DNA of 64,000 nucleotides from Shinisaurus crocodilurus (Eukaryota > Chordata > Lepidosauria > Squamata > Shinisauridae): positions 13,636,471 to 13,700,470 of the forward strand of contig CM037878.1 of the NCBI GenBank assembly GCA_021292165.1. Direction: 5' to 3'. Below, piece by piece: positions 50,096-61,561 of the stretch. Under the pieces are notes generated by a model. It searched no databases and was not told the DNA's origin. It worked only from the letters and a program-made list of their open reading frames with translations. Each line of letters starts with the position of its first letter. Within the stretch, counting starts at the first letter, position 1. Made by a program: the position numbers and the translations under genes.

Positions 50096-51546
50096 GCTGC
50101 ACCTTCTCTTCCACGCACATGCACGTAAAGGCACGTGTGAGCACTCCAACAATTATGCAGTGTTCAGCCTGCCATTTTCCCCATGCTGCTGCAGCATGTG
50201 ATGTTCATCTTGAACACGTGATAAGCTACGATAGAGCAGTAATGCTTTTCTAGCCTCCCTAGCCAAAAGAGCCGATTTTCAGTCAGTCGAGGACGAGACG
50301 GTTGCAGAGCAAATGAATGCAAGACAGAAGCAGCCAGAGAAGAACCATCCCCAACGTACAATAGTGCGGTGGGGGACGGGGGGATGAGGTGGGGGCTTAG
50401 GCCAATCCATGGCTGGTGTGAGAATAAGGGAGCTGAAAGTGCATGAGAGTGTCTCTGTGAAGTGTTGGAGAGAAAACCATAGCGTACGCAGGATGGGATG
50501 ATAGCAGAGCGAGCCTTGGGAGGGCTGCACATGGCGCATCAATCAAACCCCATTTCATGTATATTCAATTAACAGTGATTAAAATGGCCCATTAAATAAT
50601 TCTTTTTCGGTATGGAATACTTAAGCGCGTTTTCCAAGATGTCAGTGGTAAAGCCAGATGTCAGCTTGCTCCGAGAGGCTTAGCCAGGGCAGCAGGCCAG
50701 GCAGGATGGCACCGCTGCAACTCTTCCTTGGCTCTCTGCGCCCTGCTGCACGATGTGATGCAGTAAACTCATTTGGCCGCTGAATTCTGCCGGTGCGGGA
50801 GGAGAAAAATGGTTGTCGTCATCCTTCTGCCTGCGACGTGCATAGGCACCCCCCTCCACACACACACACACACTTCCACGGTGTACAAAGCAGAGCAAGG
50901 CACCCCCCCTGCTATGAGTTGTGCTTCTGCTCCGAGTTGTCGCCGGGTACAGCAGGCCGGGAGAGCAGGGCCCTGGCTGCCGGAGGAGCTCCCTTGCCTT
51001 GTGGAATGCAGACGGCCCGTTGAGTGTTGTCACGGTGCCCATCTTTCACCCACCACCACGCCGGCCGCTTGCCGAGGCCTGCCTCGCGTACAGCCGTGCC
51101 TCCGCGAACATGAAAGCCGTTGGGGAGCTCTTTAGCCAAATCCCCTGTTCAAAGTGGTTGCCGCACCCATCGGGGCTTTATTTTCTTCAGTCGCAGGGAC
51201 AACAAAGGATGCGCCGCCGGGGCCGGCCTGCCCCCAGGATGGGGGTCAGCTTTGAGAGGATCCTCTTGCTCTCTGCAGGAGCCAGGTGGGGGGTGGTCGT
51301 GGATGTGTGGTGTGTGTGTGTGTGTGTGTGTGACCAGTGCCTGGGAGACTAGAAGCAGCCACAGGAATGGGTATCCATGAGGTTTGTGGTGGGCATCAGG
51401 GCAAGAAAAACACAGTGCAAGAAGATAGTATGTACAGACAAGGGTAGCAAACAGCCCGGCCTTGTGCAACACTGGCATATAGATCGTGTTCCCGGCCTCT
51501 TCTCTGATGGTCTTTTCTGGCCCTGGGATAAGCTTGGCCCATGCCC
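50096..51546. other. No gene; possible conserved block at 50525-50665
   Basis: Bases 50525-50665 (GCGCATCAATCAAACCCC, CAATTAACAGTGATTAAAA, CCCATTAAATAATTC) are AT-rich, complex and unlike the repeats here. The remainder is GC-rich with (CA)n at 50857-50874 and (GT)n at 51308-51332. Its frames overlap on both strands. Confidence 0.35.
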
Positions 51547-51660
51547 CAGCCTTCCCCAACCTGGTGCTCTCCAGATGTGTTGGGAGGGATAACTGGCTGG
51601 GGGATGCTGGGAGTTGTCGTCCAACGCATCCGGAGGAGGGCGCCAGGTTGGAGGAAGCTG
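51547..51660. mobile_element. Foldback hAT-like element
   Basis: The ends are CAGCCTTCCCCAACCTGG and CCAGGTTGGAGGAAGCTG. The arms pair through CCAGATGTGTTGG and CCAACGCATCCGG. The left arm is shortened. No matching flanks. Confidence 0.75.
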
Positions 51661-51715
51661 CGGCTTGCCCGCAGAACTCCTGGGCATTGGTAACCTTGAA
51701 GATGGATGACTGCGA

Positions 51716-51850
51716 AGCACTTTATATGGGGCTGTCCTTAAGGCTGGTCTGGAAGCTGCCCGCCGGGCCAGATTTTGTTGCTGGTATATGAAGCCCTAAA
51801 CAACTTGGGGCGTGGTTCCCTGAGAGGTCGCCTTCTCCCTTATAGATCCA
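51716..51850 (+). mobile_element. L2 fragment with internal deletion
   Basis: LYMGLSLRLVWKL matches the segment at 10270-10310. LLVYEALNNLGRGSLRG-like sequence follows after a loss of intervening bases. Confidence 0.65.
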
Positions 51851-52124
51851 TCTGATCCTCTTGAGGTCATCTGGTGAGGCACTCCCAGCCGTGCCACACA
51901 CTCCTGAGGTCCGCGCTGCAGTTGTTTGGATGGAACAGGGCACTTTGGCATGGTGGAGCTCAGTAGGCAGAACAGGGGTAGGCCCCCTTTTTTGGGGGCC
52001 GTGGGCACATTTGGCAATCTGAGAAACTGTCCTGGGCACCACCACAAAATGGCTGCCATGGGAGGCGTGGCAAAAGACAAGGAAGCTGCCCCAAAGACTG
52101 AAGGCAGAATTGGGGGCTGTGCCC

Positions 52125-52455
52125 CAACACATAAGCACATAAGAAGAGCAGTGCTGGATCAGACCCAGGGCCCATCTAGTCCAGCTCATTCTGTTCACAC
52201 AGTGGCCAACCAGCTGCCCAAAGGAAACCCATAAGCAGGACATGAGTGCAACAGAACCCTCCCTCCCATGCTCCCCAGCAACTGGTGTACATAGGCACAC
52301 TGCCTCTGATACTGGAGGTGGCATAGAGCCATCAGGACTAGTAGCCATTGATAGCCTTCTCCTCCAGGCATTTGCCCAATCCCCTTTTAGAAGATTGGAC
52401 ACACCCAACAACTCCTTTGAACCCACAGTTTTCAGCACCAACAGAAGCGTATTTC
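52125..52455 (-). repeat. Repeat J, minus orientation
   Basis: CATAAGCACATAAGAAGAGC (inverse of the tail), CCATCTAGTCCAGCTCATTC, CATAAGCAGGACATGAGTGC and TTTAGAAGATTGGACACACC. The most extended copy, with about 330 bases of the LINE 3' region. Confidence 0.75.
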
Positions 52456-52516
52456 ACAGCGTCGACAACTCTTATTTTTAGGTGCATGTTGAAGGTGTAG
52501 TTTAGCATCTCTGTGG

Positions 52517-53463
52517 CCTAGATAGAATCATAGAAAAGTAGAGTTGGAAGGGGCCTACAAGGCCATCGAATCCAACCCCCTGCTCAGAGCAGGAATCTAG
52601 GTCAAAGCATCCCCGACAGATGGCCGTCCAGCCGCACCTTGAATGCCTCCAGAGTGGGAGAGCCCCTAGGTAGTTGGTTCCATTGTCTTATTGCTCTGAC
52701 AGTCCTGAAATTTTTCCTGATGTTTAGGTGGAATCTGGGTTCCTGTCACTTGAGCCCATTATTCCGTGTCCTGCAAACTGGGATGATCGAGAAGAGATCC
52801 TGGCCCTCCTCTGTGTGACATCCCTTCAAGTACTGGAAGAGTGCGATCGTATCTCCCCTCAGTCTCCTCTTCTGAAGGCTAAACATGCCCAGCTCTTTCA
52901 GTCTCTCCTCATAGGGCCTTGTTTCCACTCCCTTTATCATCCTTGTTGCCCTCCTCTGAACCCTCTCCAGTTTGTCTACGTCCTTCTGAAAGTGTGATGC
53001 CCAGAACTGGACGCAATACTCAAGATGAGGTCTAACCAGTGCCGAGTAAAGGGGAATTATCACTTCCTGCGATTTGGAAGCTATACTTCTATTAATGCAG
53101 CCCAAAATAGCATTTGCCTTCTTTGCAGCCACATCACATTGCTGGCTCCTATTCAGTTTGTGATCTACCACAATTCCAAGATCCTTCTCACTTGTGGTAT
53201 TGTTGAGCCAAGTGTCCCCCATTCTGTAACTCTGCATTTGGTTTCCTCTCCCTAGGCGCAGCACTTGGCATTTATCCCTATTAAATTTCATTCTGTTGTT
53301 TTCGGCCCAGCGCTCCAGCCTATCGAGGTCGCTTTGAATTTTGTTTCTGTCTTCCAGAGTATTAGCTGTTCCACCCAACTTTGTGTGCCATCTGCAGATT
53401 TGAGAAGCATTCCCTGCACCTCCTCATCCAAATCAGTAATAAAAATGTTGAAGAGCACTGGGC
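52517..53463 (-). pseudogene. CR1 LINE C-terminal RT region
   Basis: The minus strand carries an open frame of about 210 codons (53378-52746): DRLERWAENNRMKFNRDK, TSEKDLGIVVDHKLN, RPHLEYCVQFWASHF. The C-terminus and the CR1 3' end at 52517-52530 follow. Extra bases in the FADD segment (about 53385-53400) break the frame at the catalytic site. The upstream part is truncated at about 53463. Confidence 0.9.
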
Positions 53464-54519
53464 CTTCTGTTGTGTCTGTTGTGATAATGAGGGCTGGGAA
53501 ATGATTATGTAAGTGTCACAGGTACCTATGGGACAGTGTCCGTGACATCACTGTGACGAGTGACCCTCCCCGCTGTGCACTGCGTAGTAGAGATGGCTGG
53601 TGGCGCTTTGCATGACTGATGACACTGGAATGTGGGAGAAGCCGAAAGTGGCAGATTCATCCATCCTGGCCCAGGACTTTGAGTGCTTCGCTCTTAAAAA
53701 GTCTGGGTTTGAATTAGGGATATGAGGATCAGGGAGACCTCCAGATGTTTTGGCCTTCAACTCCCAGAAGCCCCTGTCAGCATGGCCGATGGTCAGGAAT
53801 ACTCGGAAATGAAGTCCAAGACGTCTGGAGATGTTTCTACTTTCTGCCCCTCCCTGGCCTATAAGACCCCCTCCGACTCTAGGACTCTGGTATTCTATTC
53901 TATGATCCTTCAATTATCTTTCTCCGCCTTTACACACACACAACTCTCACCGAGAACAAGAGAAAGGGAGGCCGACATTTCCATCCCTACGCAGTGAATT
54001 ATACATTCTCTCTGTTAAAAAATTGCTAGATTTAGGAGGCTGGCTGGATTTCAAAGCCGTGCTTGTGTTCTATAATTTATTGGCTGACGAGCACTACAAG
54101 GTGGCTAATGAAGTCTGGGTCTGCTTCCCGATCGAGCCTCTCCATTTTCATGTGGCAGGCAGAGAGAGAAAGAGAGAGACAAGGCCAGGACCCCGGGGTT
54201 AGCGGGGTGCCCTGAGCAACCCGAGAGGGCTCCACAGGGCAGGAGGGGAGAGGGTGGCAGTCGAGGCTGCGCTCGCTCGGCTGAACAGGGGCACAATTGG
54301 CAACCCCTGGAGACGAAGAAGCGACTCCGCTTGGTAGTCGGGCTTCACCAAAGGAAGCGAGGCATGTGTGAATCCCTGTGAAGTCCTTCCAGATCAGTAG
54401 CACAGAAGGAGTTTTCAGTCACCCTCCTGATATAATACGGCAAGTCGGCCACACTGCAGGGTTCTCCAGAGAAGCTGTAGCCGGCAGTGGTGAGGGGAGA
54501 ATCTGGGTGTATCCACACG
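53464..54519. other. No gene; foldback fragment and possible conserved block
   Basis: Bases 53728-53838 (CCTCCAGATGTTTTGGCC ... GACGTCTGGAGATG) are a decayed hairpin element. Bases 53995-54115 are AT-rich and complex (ATTGCTAGATTTAGGAGGC, TATAATTTATTGGCTGACG). Nothing else is recognised. Confidence 0.4.
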
Positions 54520-54684
54520 CAGGACCGGTGCAAGGCAGTTCGGTGCCCTAGGCAAGATCAGATATTTAGCGCCCCCCCTTCCCACTTGAGAGCGCTGTGT
54601 TTTTTTCCAAGGCGTTTCTGGCGCCCCCTTTAGCCCTGCCCCCTAGGCAGCTGCCTAGTTGGCCTAATGGTAGCACCGGCCCTG
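54520..54684 (+). mobile_element. hAT-E element, 165 bp
   Basis: The ends are CAGGACCGGTGC and GCACCGGCCCTG. Perfect flanks tccacacg lie at 54512-54519 and 54685-54692. Confidence 0.94.
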
Positions 54685-54692
54685 TCCACACG

Positions 54693-55446
54693 ACAGACTT
54701 CTGCTTCTTTTAAAACCATTCATTCTCCTCAGCACGGGAGCCCTGGGAACCAGGGCCAAATGGCGGTGATTCTGGAGTAGCAGAAAACTACCCTTGTGCT
54801 CCTGATCAGCAGGCAACAACAGGAGGCTGTTTCCAGCTGCAGGGTCCTCTCAACTGCATATGTCTGTGCATGTTCCATCAGGCTGCAGGAGAGAGAGAAG
54901 GGAAGCAGGGTTATTCCATCAGCTTGGATGAGAGACCAGTTGCCTTTGGTTTCTCTTCTCCCTCACCTGTCTCCAAGCCAAGGGCCATCCCATCAGGCTG
55001 AACCTGACCTATTTCCATCCCAGCTGGTCCATGTCTTAAGAACGGCAACTTTAAGAACTGATGCCTGAGTTGGCGGCTGCTTCTTCTTCTTCTTTTTTTT
55101 TACCTCCTCCCTCCCAATCCCACTTTCCTTTTGTGTTGTCCCTTTTAGATGGTCAGCCTGAGGACAGGAACGGTCTTGATCTGGGAGTTTTCTTGATCTG
55201 GGAGTTGAATGCCATTTCAGAGATGCTCTCAGGGGCCATGTTCCAGTAGTAGGTGGGGCCAAAGGCCAAAGGGGCGAGGCCAAAATGCAAAAAAACAACA
55301 ACCCACAACACCCCACCAGCCTATTTTAGCTGGAAGCTCTTCCAGCCGGTAACTACCGTAAGCCTTAGGAGAGGCATTTCAACCTTTAGAATGGGGAGAA
55401 AACACCACAAAAGCCAGGAAGCCTTCAGATGATCAGGAGTTTGACT
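54693..55446. other. No gene; L2-like tail remnant
   Basis: Bases 55125-55165 (TTTGTGTTGTCCCTTTTAGA, TGGTCAGCCTGAGGACAGG) resemble the L2-type tail at 39998-40172. A short (TTC)n/(T)n run lies at 55081-55100. Nothing else. Confidence 0.35.
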
Positions 55447-55582
55447 TTGAGGCAGTCACTGACTCTCGGCCTGACCTACATCACAGGGTTGTGATGAGGA
55501 TAAAATGGAGAGGAGGAGGAGGAGGATTATGTAAGCCGCCCTTGGGTTCCTTGCAAGAGGAAAAAGGGTGGGGTATGAATGC
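55447..55582 (+). repeat. SINE-K, 3' part
   Basis: CAGTCACTGACTCTCGGCC, ACAGGGTTGTGATGAGG, GGATTATGTAAGCCGCCC and TTGGGTTCCTTGCAAGAGG. The tRNA head is missing. Confidence 0.8.
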
Positions 55583-55711
55583 CATAGCAGCAGCAGCAGC
55601 TGGGGAGGGCACAGGGGAGCAGATTAAGCCTTCCCAGTCCTGCCACTCCTCCTTCGTTTCACCCTCAGCTGATTTTTCTCCAGCTAGGATTCTCAGGCGG
55701 ACATTTTAGGA

Positions 55712-55873
55712 ACATACGGAAAGCTGCCTTATACCAAGGTAGACGTAGGCCCTTGGTCTATCGAGCTCAGTATTGGCGACGCCGACTGGCAGTGGCTCCC
55801 CCCCCCCGGGGGATTTCTCCCAGCCCTACCTGCAGATGCCGGGGATTGAACCGGGGACCTGAGCTACGGCCCT
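55712..55873 (-). repeat. SINE-P with internal deletion
   Basis: The minus strand lacks about 28 bases between the A-box region (GCCGTAGCTCAGGTCCCC) and the B-box-like GGTTCAATCCCCGG. The tail is AAGGCAGCTTTCCGTATG. Confidence 0.8.
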
Positions 55874-57000
55874 TTTCCAATTTGCCATACCTGGGAGGGG
55901 AAAGCAGCTGGGGGAGGAAAGATTTGGAGAAGTGTACATGGCCCTTCTCCCCCTTGCTGCCTCCCAAACTGGGTCTTCCATTGAGCACCATGTCTGGCCC
56001 CGAGCCATCGCTAACAGAAGCTTTCCTGCCCCTTCACCACACGATGAGTCCCAGGATCCTTTGGGGGAAGCCATGACAGTTCAGCCAATGGGATGGGAGC
56101 GCACACCATGAGCAACGATGAGTGTGCAGCAAACCTATCTTCCTCCTCCTCTTTCAGCCTCAGGACAGGAGCATCCTCATCACGTCACGGAGGAAGGTGA
56201 CTGCCTGTGATAAGAAGAGGCAAAGGAGTCTCCTGGGGACAGAGGCCAACCTCGATGTTTCTGGGGGTCAAATGGCAACTCGAATGTGCAGCTGCCGCCC
56301 GTGGACTTTCAAGATCTGAAGGCAAATCAGAGCATGCTCTCTTTCTTTGCGGGTTCGTACGCAGAAGGTTGATTCAAATTGAAATTAAGTCTAATTTGGC
56401 TAATTCAAATTAATTCAGAGGCAGTTAATTCAAATTTGCAAAATGCAACCTCTGTTAATTCCCGAGTAAGGAAGCAGGGACGGCCCAGGCACTGCTCTCC
56501 AGCTGCAGGGGCTGCGGGCGGCGGGGGCAGCGGCGGCGGCGGGGGGGACACACACACAAAAGGGCACGCGTGAGTTCAGGCAGCCGGGGCGCCATTTCAG
56601 CAAGAAGATGGCACTGGGCACCCAGGATGAACCAAATGTCAGCCGCAGCTGATGCCCAAGGATATTAAAAGGTGCAAGTACTGCACCAAGAGCGCCTCTG
56701 AGCAAAAGAGCAATTTCCGGGATCTCAGAAGGAGTGAGGGCATCTTTGCAAAAGGAGACTTGACACAGCAGTTGTGTGGCTGAAATTAGTTAGCAATAGA
56801 AATGTCAAACGTACACCGAACGGAATCATGCTCACCTGAATTACGAATTTCTGCTTTCTATTCTGCATCAAGGATGATCAGATGACGTTCACATGTGCAG
56901 CATCTAAGAGAGAAGCTGAAAGCTATCTATTTATCTACCGACTATTTATCGATCATCTATCCATCCATCCCTGCTCCTAATAGTCCGTCACACTCTAGTG
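55874..57000. other. No gene recognised
   Basis: Includes GGCGGCGGCGGGGG at 56525-56547 and ATTCAAATTAATTCAGAGG-type AT repeats at 56375-56450. ATCTATTTATCTACCGACT-type ATCT repeats lie at 56925-56970. No coding signal. Confidence 0.35.
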
Positions 57001-57135
57001 CAGTGTTCTCCAACCTTGGGTCCCCAGATGTTTTTGGCCTACAACTCCCAGCATACCCCAGCCAGCTATGCTGGCTGGGGCATGCTGGGAGTTGTAGGCC
57101 AAAAACATCTGGGGACCCAAGGTTGGAGAACACTG
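57001..57135. mobile_element. hAT-A hairpin, 135 bp
   Basis: Perfect flanks ctctagtg lie at 56993-57000 and 57136-57143. Confidence 0.95.
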
Positions 57136-57143
57136 CTCTAGTG

Positions 57144-57646
57144 TGTGACCAAGAACAGAGCCTAGGGCGGGGCTATGCAAATGAAGAGGACGGGCCACGC
57201 GGACAGCTGCAGGCTCGATGCTCATTGGCTGAGGTCTGCAGGGGCAGGACCAGTACCCGAAAGGTTGCCTCTGGCTGCCCGCTGTTTTAGGCGGTAGGGA
57301 AAAACAAAAGGGCTACTTTTGGGGACTTGGTTGCAGTGAGAGCAAAGCCTGTCCTTTACGCCGGAGGATGCAGCCCACACTGCCTCTGACAGGGCCAGAT
57401 CTGCTCAAGTTCAGCAAAGTTGCTGCGTCGTGGACCTCCCTCCAGGCCACTCTCTGAGATCGACTGGGATCCCATCGGGCAGGACGATGTACTTCTGCAC
57501 AATATGCTACCTGTGCCCCTCCCTCCCTTTCTACACATACACCCCACCCATCTCAGGAGCTCAGGACTGTGGGTTTCTCTCTCCCACGGGGGCAGGGCGG
57601 GGGGGAGATGATGTGAATCACCCAGAACCAAGTGTGTATGTCACCA
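57144..57646. other. No gene recognised
   Basis: Frames on both strands overlap without domains. GTATTTCTGCACAATATGC-type sequence has no match to the window's repeats. Confidence 0.3.
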
Positions 57647-58093
57647 GGGGTGGTGCTAGGTACCCAAAAGATCCGGGGCTCAGGCCCACAGGACACAAAA
57701 AATGCACAAATCTGCATATGCTACTTTACATAAGCTCTAAAATCTCTCTGTGTGTGCATGTGTGTGTAAAGGACCCCCGTCCCCTATGGATACCCCTATT
57801 TGTAAAAAGGGATGTATGGACAGGGGAGAGGAGGGCATTTGGTTTCAGAAAAAAACCTCAGGCAAAAAGATTCGGGGGGGGGGCGCAGCAGGGGGTGAAG
57901 CACCTGTGGGCAAAGACCCAGGTCATCCAGGGGCACCAGATGCAACACAGATAGTCAGGGCCCCTCGACCTTGATTTCAGCAAGTGCCCCTGGACAGCAG
58001 GGGTGGGGTGGGGCAGAGGGCCTCCCAGAGATTCGGGGCTCCAGATGAAAGATTCGGGGCTCCAACCCTGGTGGGCCGCCCGCTAACACTGCC
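57647..58093 (+). repeat. Repeat G, copy 3, uninterrupted (447 bp)
   Basis: The left end is GGGGTGGTGCTAGG and the right end is GCTAACACTGCC. It lacks the hairpin insertions seen in copies 1 and 2, so it shows the empty site: ATAAGCTCTAAAATCTCTC at 57730-57748. Confidence 0.78.
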
Positions 58094-58385
58094 TCTGTCT
58101 GTTACCACCAAGCCTTCCTGCACACACACACACACAGACAACCTCTCCCGTTGTCTGGGAAGGCCCTTGACGCTTCTCTAGCTCTGGCCTAGCTCAAGCT
58201 TCTGATGCCCCAGTGACTGTGTAGCACACGATCCGGGAAGTGGTGGGCTTACCAGGGATCCCTCGCAAAGTCGCGAGAGGACGTTGGCAGGAAGTTGGCT
58301 GGCGGGGGAGGGGAGGGGGAACCCTCCATTGTGTACACCAAAGCCTGTGTACACAATTCTCGGTACACACAATTCTTGTGTAGGC

Positions 58386-58575
58386 AGGGGGGCATAGCTC
58401 CGTGGTCGTGCACCTGCTTTGCATGCAGAAGGTCCCCGGTTCGATCCCCGGCATCTCCAGGTAGGGCTGGAAAAACTCTTGCTTGAAACCCTGGAGAGCT
58501 GCTGCTGCCAGTCAGTGTCGACACTACTGGGTTAGATGGTCCGAGGGTCTGACTCAGGAGAAGGCAGCTCTCTAT
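58386..58575 (+). repeat. SINE-P, near full length
   Basis: GGGGGGCATAGCTCCGTGG, CATGCAGAAGGTCCCCGG, TTCGATCCCCGGCATCTCC, CAGTCAGTGTCGACACTAC, AGGGTCTGACTCAGGAG, AAGGCAGCTCTCTATG. No 5S module upstream. Confidence 0.87.
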
Positions 58576-59218
58576 GAACTGGCATCCTTCGTGACCTCGC
58601 CGATTGCTGCTCCACCGGTGCCCTTAAAATGCTGCTGTGCCAAGGGATGGCTTGCTCTCGGGTCGCCCGCACAGCCTGGCATGCTGGCTTGCCTGGCTCT
58701 AGCCATTGCACAAAGGACCCGGTTTCTGCTGGCCCGAGGCCACCAGCCCCTTTGCCCGAAACGGCCCGGCCTGCACATCTCCACCACGGCAGCTGCGACG
58801 CAAATCATCCTGTCCAGGGAGGAGCTAGTCCGGCCACTTACGCGGCCTCGCCCCAAAAAGAGAGCGAGGCAGAAGTGGGCGGAGGTTTGTATAAAACTGG
58901 CGGATTTATATGTATAGATGCAGAGAGACAGGATGCTCCCAGACGGAGGGCACCTGGCGCTTCCTACCAGAAAGCACGGTGCAGCAATCGGTCTCTCTCT
59001 CCCCCCTCCGCCCCAACGGATCTCCTGCGATAAGAAAAAAAGACGGAGGAAGTGATGGGAAAACACAAGTGGGATACGGATGGAAGTCGACGTAACACAG
59101 GCACACACGGCAAAATTCTGTGAGTGAGCCCGTCGGGGCGATGGCACTATAAAAGCCTCATCTGGAAGTACCCTTCAGCATAGTTACTATAACTGAAATA
59201 GGAGCAAAACACATCTTG
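58576..59218. other. No gene; fragment resembling repeat H terminus
   Basis: ATAAAAGCCTCATCTGGAAG at 59150-59169 matches 19391-19410 and resembles the right end of repeat H. GTGAGTGAGCCCGTCGG before it resembles the H interior. Frames of up to 191 codons have no domain. Confidence 0.4.
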
Positions 59219-59226
59219 CCCTAGGG

Positions 59227-59361
59227 CAGTGTTCTCCAACCTTGGGTCCCCAGATGTTTTTGGCCTACAACTCCCAGCATGCCCCAGCCAGCGTCGCTGG
59301 CTGGGGCATGCTGGGAGTTGTAGGCCAAAAACATCTGGGGACCCAAGGTTGGAGAACACTG
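59227..59361. mobile_element. hAT-A hairpin, 135 bp
   Basis: Flanks ccctaggg and ccctagtg (7 of 8). Confidence 0.94.
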
Positions 59362-59431
59362 CCCTAGTGGGGAGGAAGACTGTGACCAGGTGACCTGTGA
59401 GCATGCTCAATCTACTGCCATTCAGGTGTTT

Positions 59432-59570
59432 TGAAGGGCAACTCCATGGCTCCCGGGTTCTCCCTTTTTAGTTTATCTTTTAAACTGGACTTGGGCCGGG
59501 CAGCCCTTCCAGGAGAGGGTGCCTTCAACTGGAGGACTGTCCTCTGTAAAGCAGAGCACATGGCCACCCC
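59432..59570 (-). repeat. Repeat X, left part, minus orientation
   Basis: AAGGGCAACTCCATGGC, AGTTTATCTTTTAAACTGG and GAGGACTGTCCTCTGTAAAG, then CACATGGCCACCCC. Confidence 0.68.
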
Positions 59571-60175
59571 ATGAGGAGCTGACGTGAGAGGCGTGAAGAG
59601 GAGACCCGGCACCGCACGAGGGTTTCTGGTGTTGCACAAAGAGCCGGCCCGGCCGCGCAGGTCTGGAGTTTTTATTCCCCACATCTGGCTTGCAGGAGCA
59701 AGCAGGTGATACGTGCTTTCTTTGCTCGGGACCCTGCAGCTGCTGATAATGTGAGCTCAGCCCGGTGTAAAAAGCCCCCATATCTTATTGAAATCGTAAA
59801 TAAAACCTTTTTTTTTTTTAAATTTAGAAGTTTAAACACATGAAGAGGGTTGCGTGTATCTCTGTTCAATTAAATATACTGTCTGGTGGATGCAACCCCA
59901 GCTGTCGCGCCGCCCATAAATTTCCATTGGCGGTTCGGTTTTTATTGAACCTTCTCCCGGGGTGAGCAAAGTCATAAAGAGCCATGCCACCGGCGCCCCC
60001 TTCCTCCAGCTCTCCGACGTCATCGGCCCTCAATGCCTGTTTCATTTCCTGTGTTGCCTGCTCAACATTAAGTTCATCAGGACCTCTCCACACACAGTAA
60101 CTGTGGGCTGATGAATGATAACAGAGCAGAAGAGATAAGTGAGATGGACAAGAAGTGTGTGTGTGTGTGTGTGTT

Positions 60176-60215
<40 letters not shown>

Positions 60216-60239
60216 GCATCTTTCTAGGAGGGAGTGATA
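59571..60239. other. No gene; possible conserved block and microsatellites
   Basis: Bases 59745-60115 are complex and unlike the repeats here (CATATCTTATTGAAATCGTA, CTGTTCAATTAAATATACTG, CCGCCCATAAATTTCCATTGG). They could be a conserved noncoding element. (GT)n, (GA)n and (CAGA)n follow at 60156-60215. Confidence 0.4.
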
Positions 60240-60414
60240 AAGGAGTTTTTATTTATTGATTAGATTTGTATACCGTCCAATTGGCAAATGGCCTTGCGGC
60301 AGTTCACAATAACGAAACCAAACAACAACAAAATAGCCATAAATAAATAAATAAATAAATAAAACACAACACTTCAAGTATAAAAAAAACAATACAATAT
60401 TAAACAGGTAAAAC

Positions 60415-61098
60415 CAGGGGTCCTCAAACTTTTTAAAAAGGGGGCCAGTTCATTGTCCCGCAGACTGTTGGGGGGCCGGACTATGGTTTGAAAAAAATAT
60501 GAACGAATGGATCAAGTAAAAAAAAAGGACCCGGGTCCTTCTTTTTTACTTGATAGGGGTGATTTCCCCCCCCTTAAATGGAAAGTTATTTTATTTATTC
60601 ATTTATTTCATTTTTATACCGCCCAATAGCTGAAGCTCTCTGAGCCGGTTTACAGCAATTAACAAGACAGTCCCTGCCCGCAGGCTTACAATCTAAAAAG
60701 ACACGACACACAAGGAAAAAGGAATGGGGAGGGAAGAAGAGGGAATATTAATGAATACTCCTGGCAGGGCTAGTGGTATTTACATATATAGTTGCACAAT
60801 TGTTTCATGCCTAACATGAATATAATTTTGTTTTTGCCATCACACAAATGAGCATACTCTTCTTCAATCCAAAGTAGCATTTTTGAAACATTAGAAATCT
60901 GACTTAGGTACATCAGCTCATACATAAGAGGTAAAACACCATCACTAATTTTTCCATATTATGGAAAAGAATTAAAAGAATTGGCACTTGAAGCAAAAGA
61001 GTTAAAAAAAAGTCTGGTTCCGCCAATCGGCCGGCGGGCCGGATAAAAAGGCAAGACGGGCCGGATGTGGCCCGCGGGCCTTAGTTTGAAGACCCCTG
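60415..61098. mobile_element. hAT (Charlie-like) element, 684 bp
   Basis: The ends are CAGGGGTCCTCAAACTTTTT and AGTTTGAAGACCCCTG. Perfect flanks ggtaaaac lie at 60407-60414 and 61099-61106. GGGGGCCAGTTCATTGTCC and GGGCCGGATGTGGCCCGCGG near the ends are typical of this group. It has no transposase frame. An L2-type tail is inserted at 60588-60745. Confidence 0.93.
60588..60745 (-). mobile_element. L2-type 3' tail inside the hAT element
   Basis: Inverse of the 39998-40172 module: TTTATACCGCCCAATAGCTG, CCTGCCCGCAGGCTTACAAT, AAAAAGACACGACACACAAG. Confidence 0.75.
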
Positions 61099-61447
61099 GG
61101 TAAAACATTTTTAATTTTGAAAAAAATATATATTGAGGAGCCAGCAGTAAAATTAATAAAGCAACAGATTAAAGGTTAAATAATGCCTGCTTAAAGAGGA
61201 AGGTCCTGAGCTGGCATCTCAGTGTATACAATGAAGACGCCCGGCCCGGTGGATCTCCCTGGGAAGGGCATTCTATGGATGGGGGTGGGGTGGGCGGGGT
61301 CACTACAGAGAAGGCTCTTTCCCTGGTAGCCACCCGGGAGCATCCATTGTGGGTGCTGGCGCCCAGAGAAGAGTCTTCGAAGAGGATCTTAACAATCAGG
61401 CAGGAACATATGGGAGGAAGCGCCCGTTTGTCCTAAGCCATTTAAGG

Positions 61448-61561
61448 CGCAATCCTATGCAAGTTTAGCCAGAAAAAAGGCCTACAACTCCCAGCTATGC
61501 TGGCTGGGGCATGCTGGGAGTTGTAGGCCTTTTTTTCTGGCTAAACTTGCATAGGATTTCA
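61448..61561. mobile_element. hAT-D hairpin, with likely 8-bp duplication
   Basis: The arms CGCAATCCTATGCAAG and CTTGCATAGGATTTCA pair through CCTACAACTCCCAGC. The flanks catttaag and catttagg match at 7 of 8, and rejoining them restores the host sequence. Confidence 0.82.
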
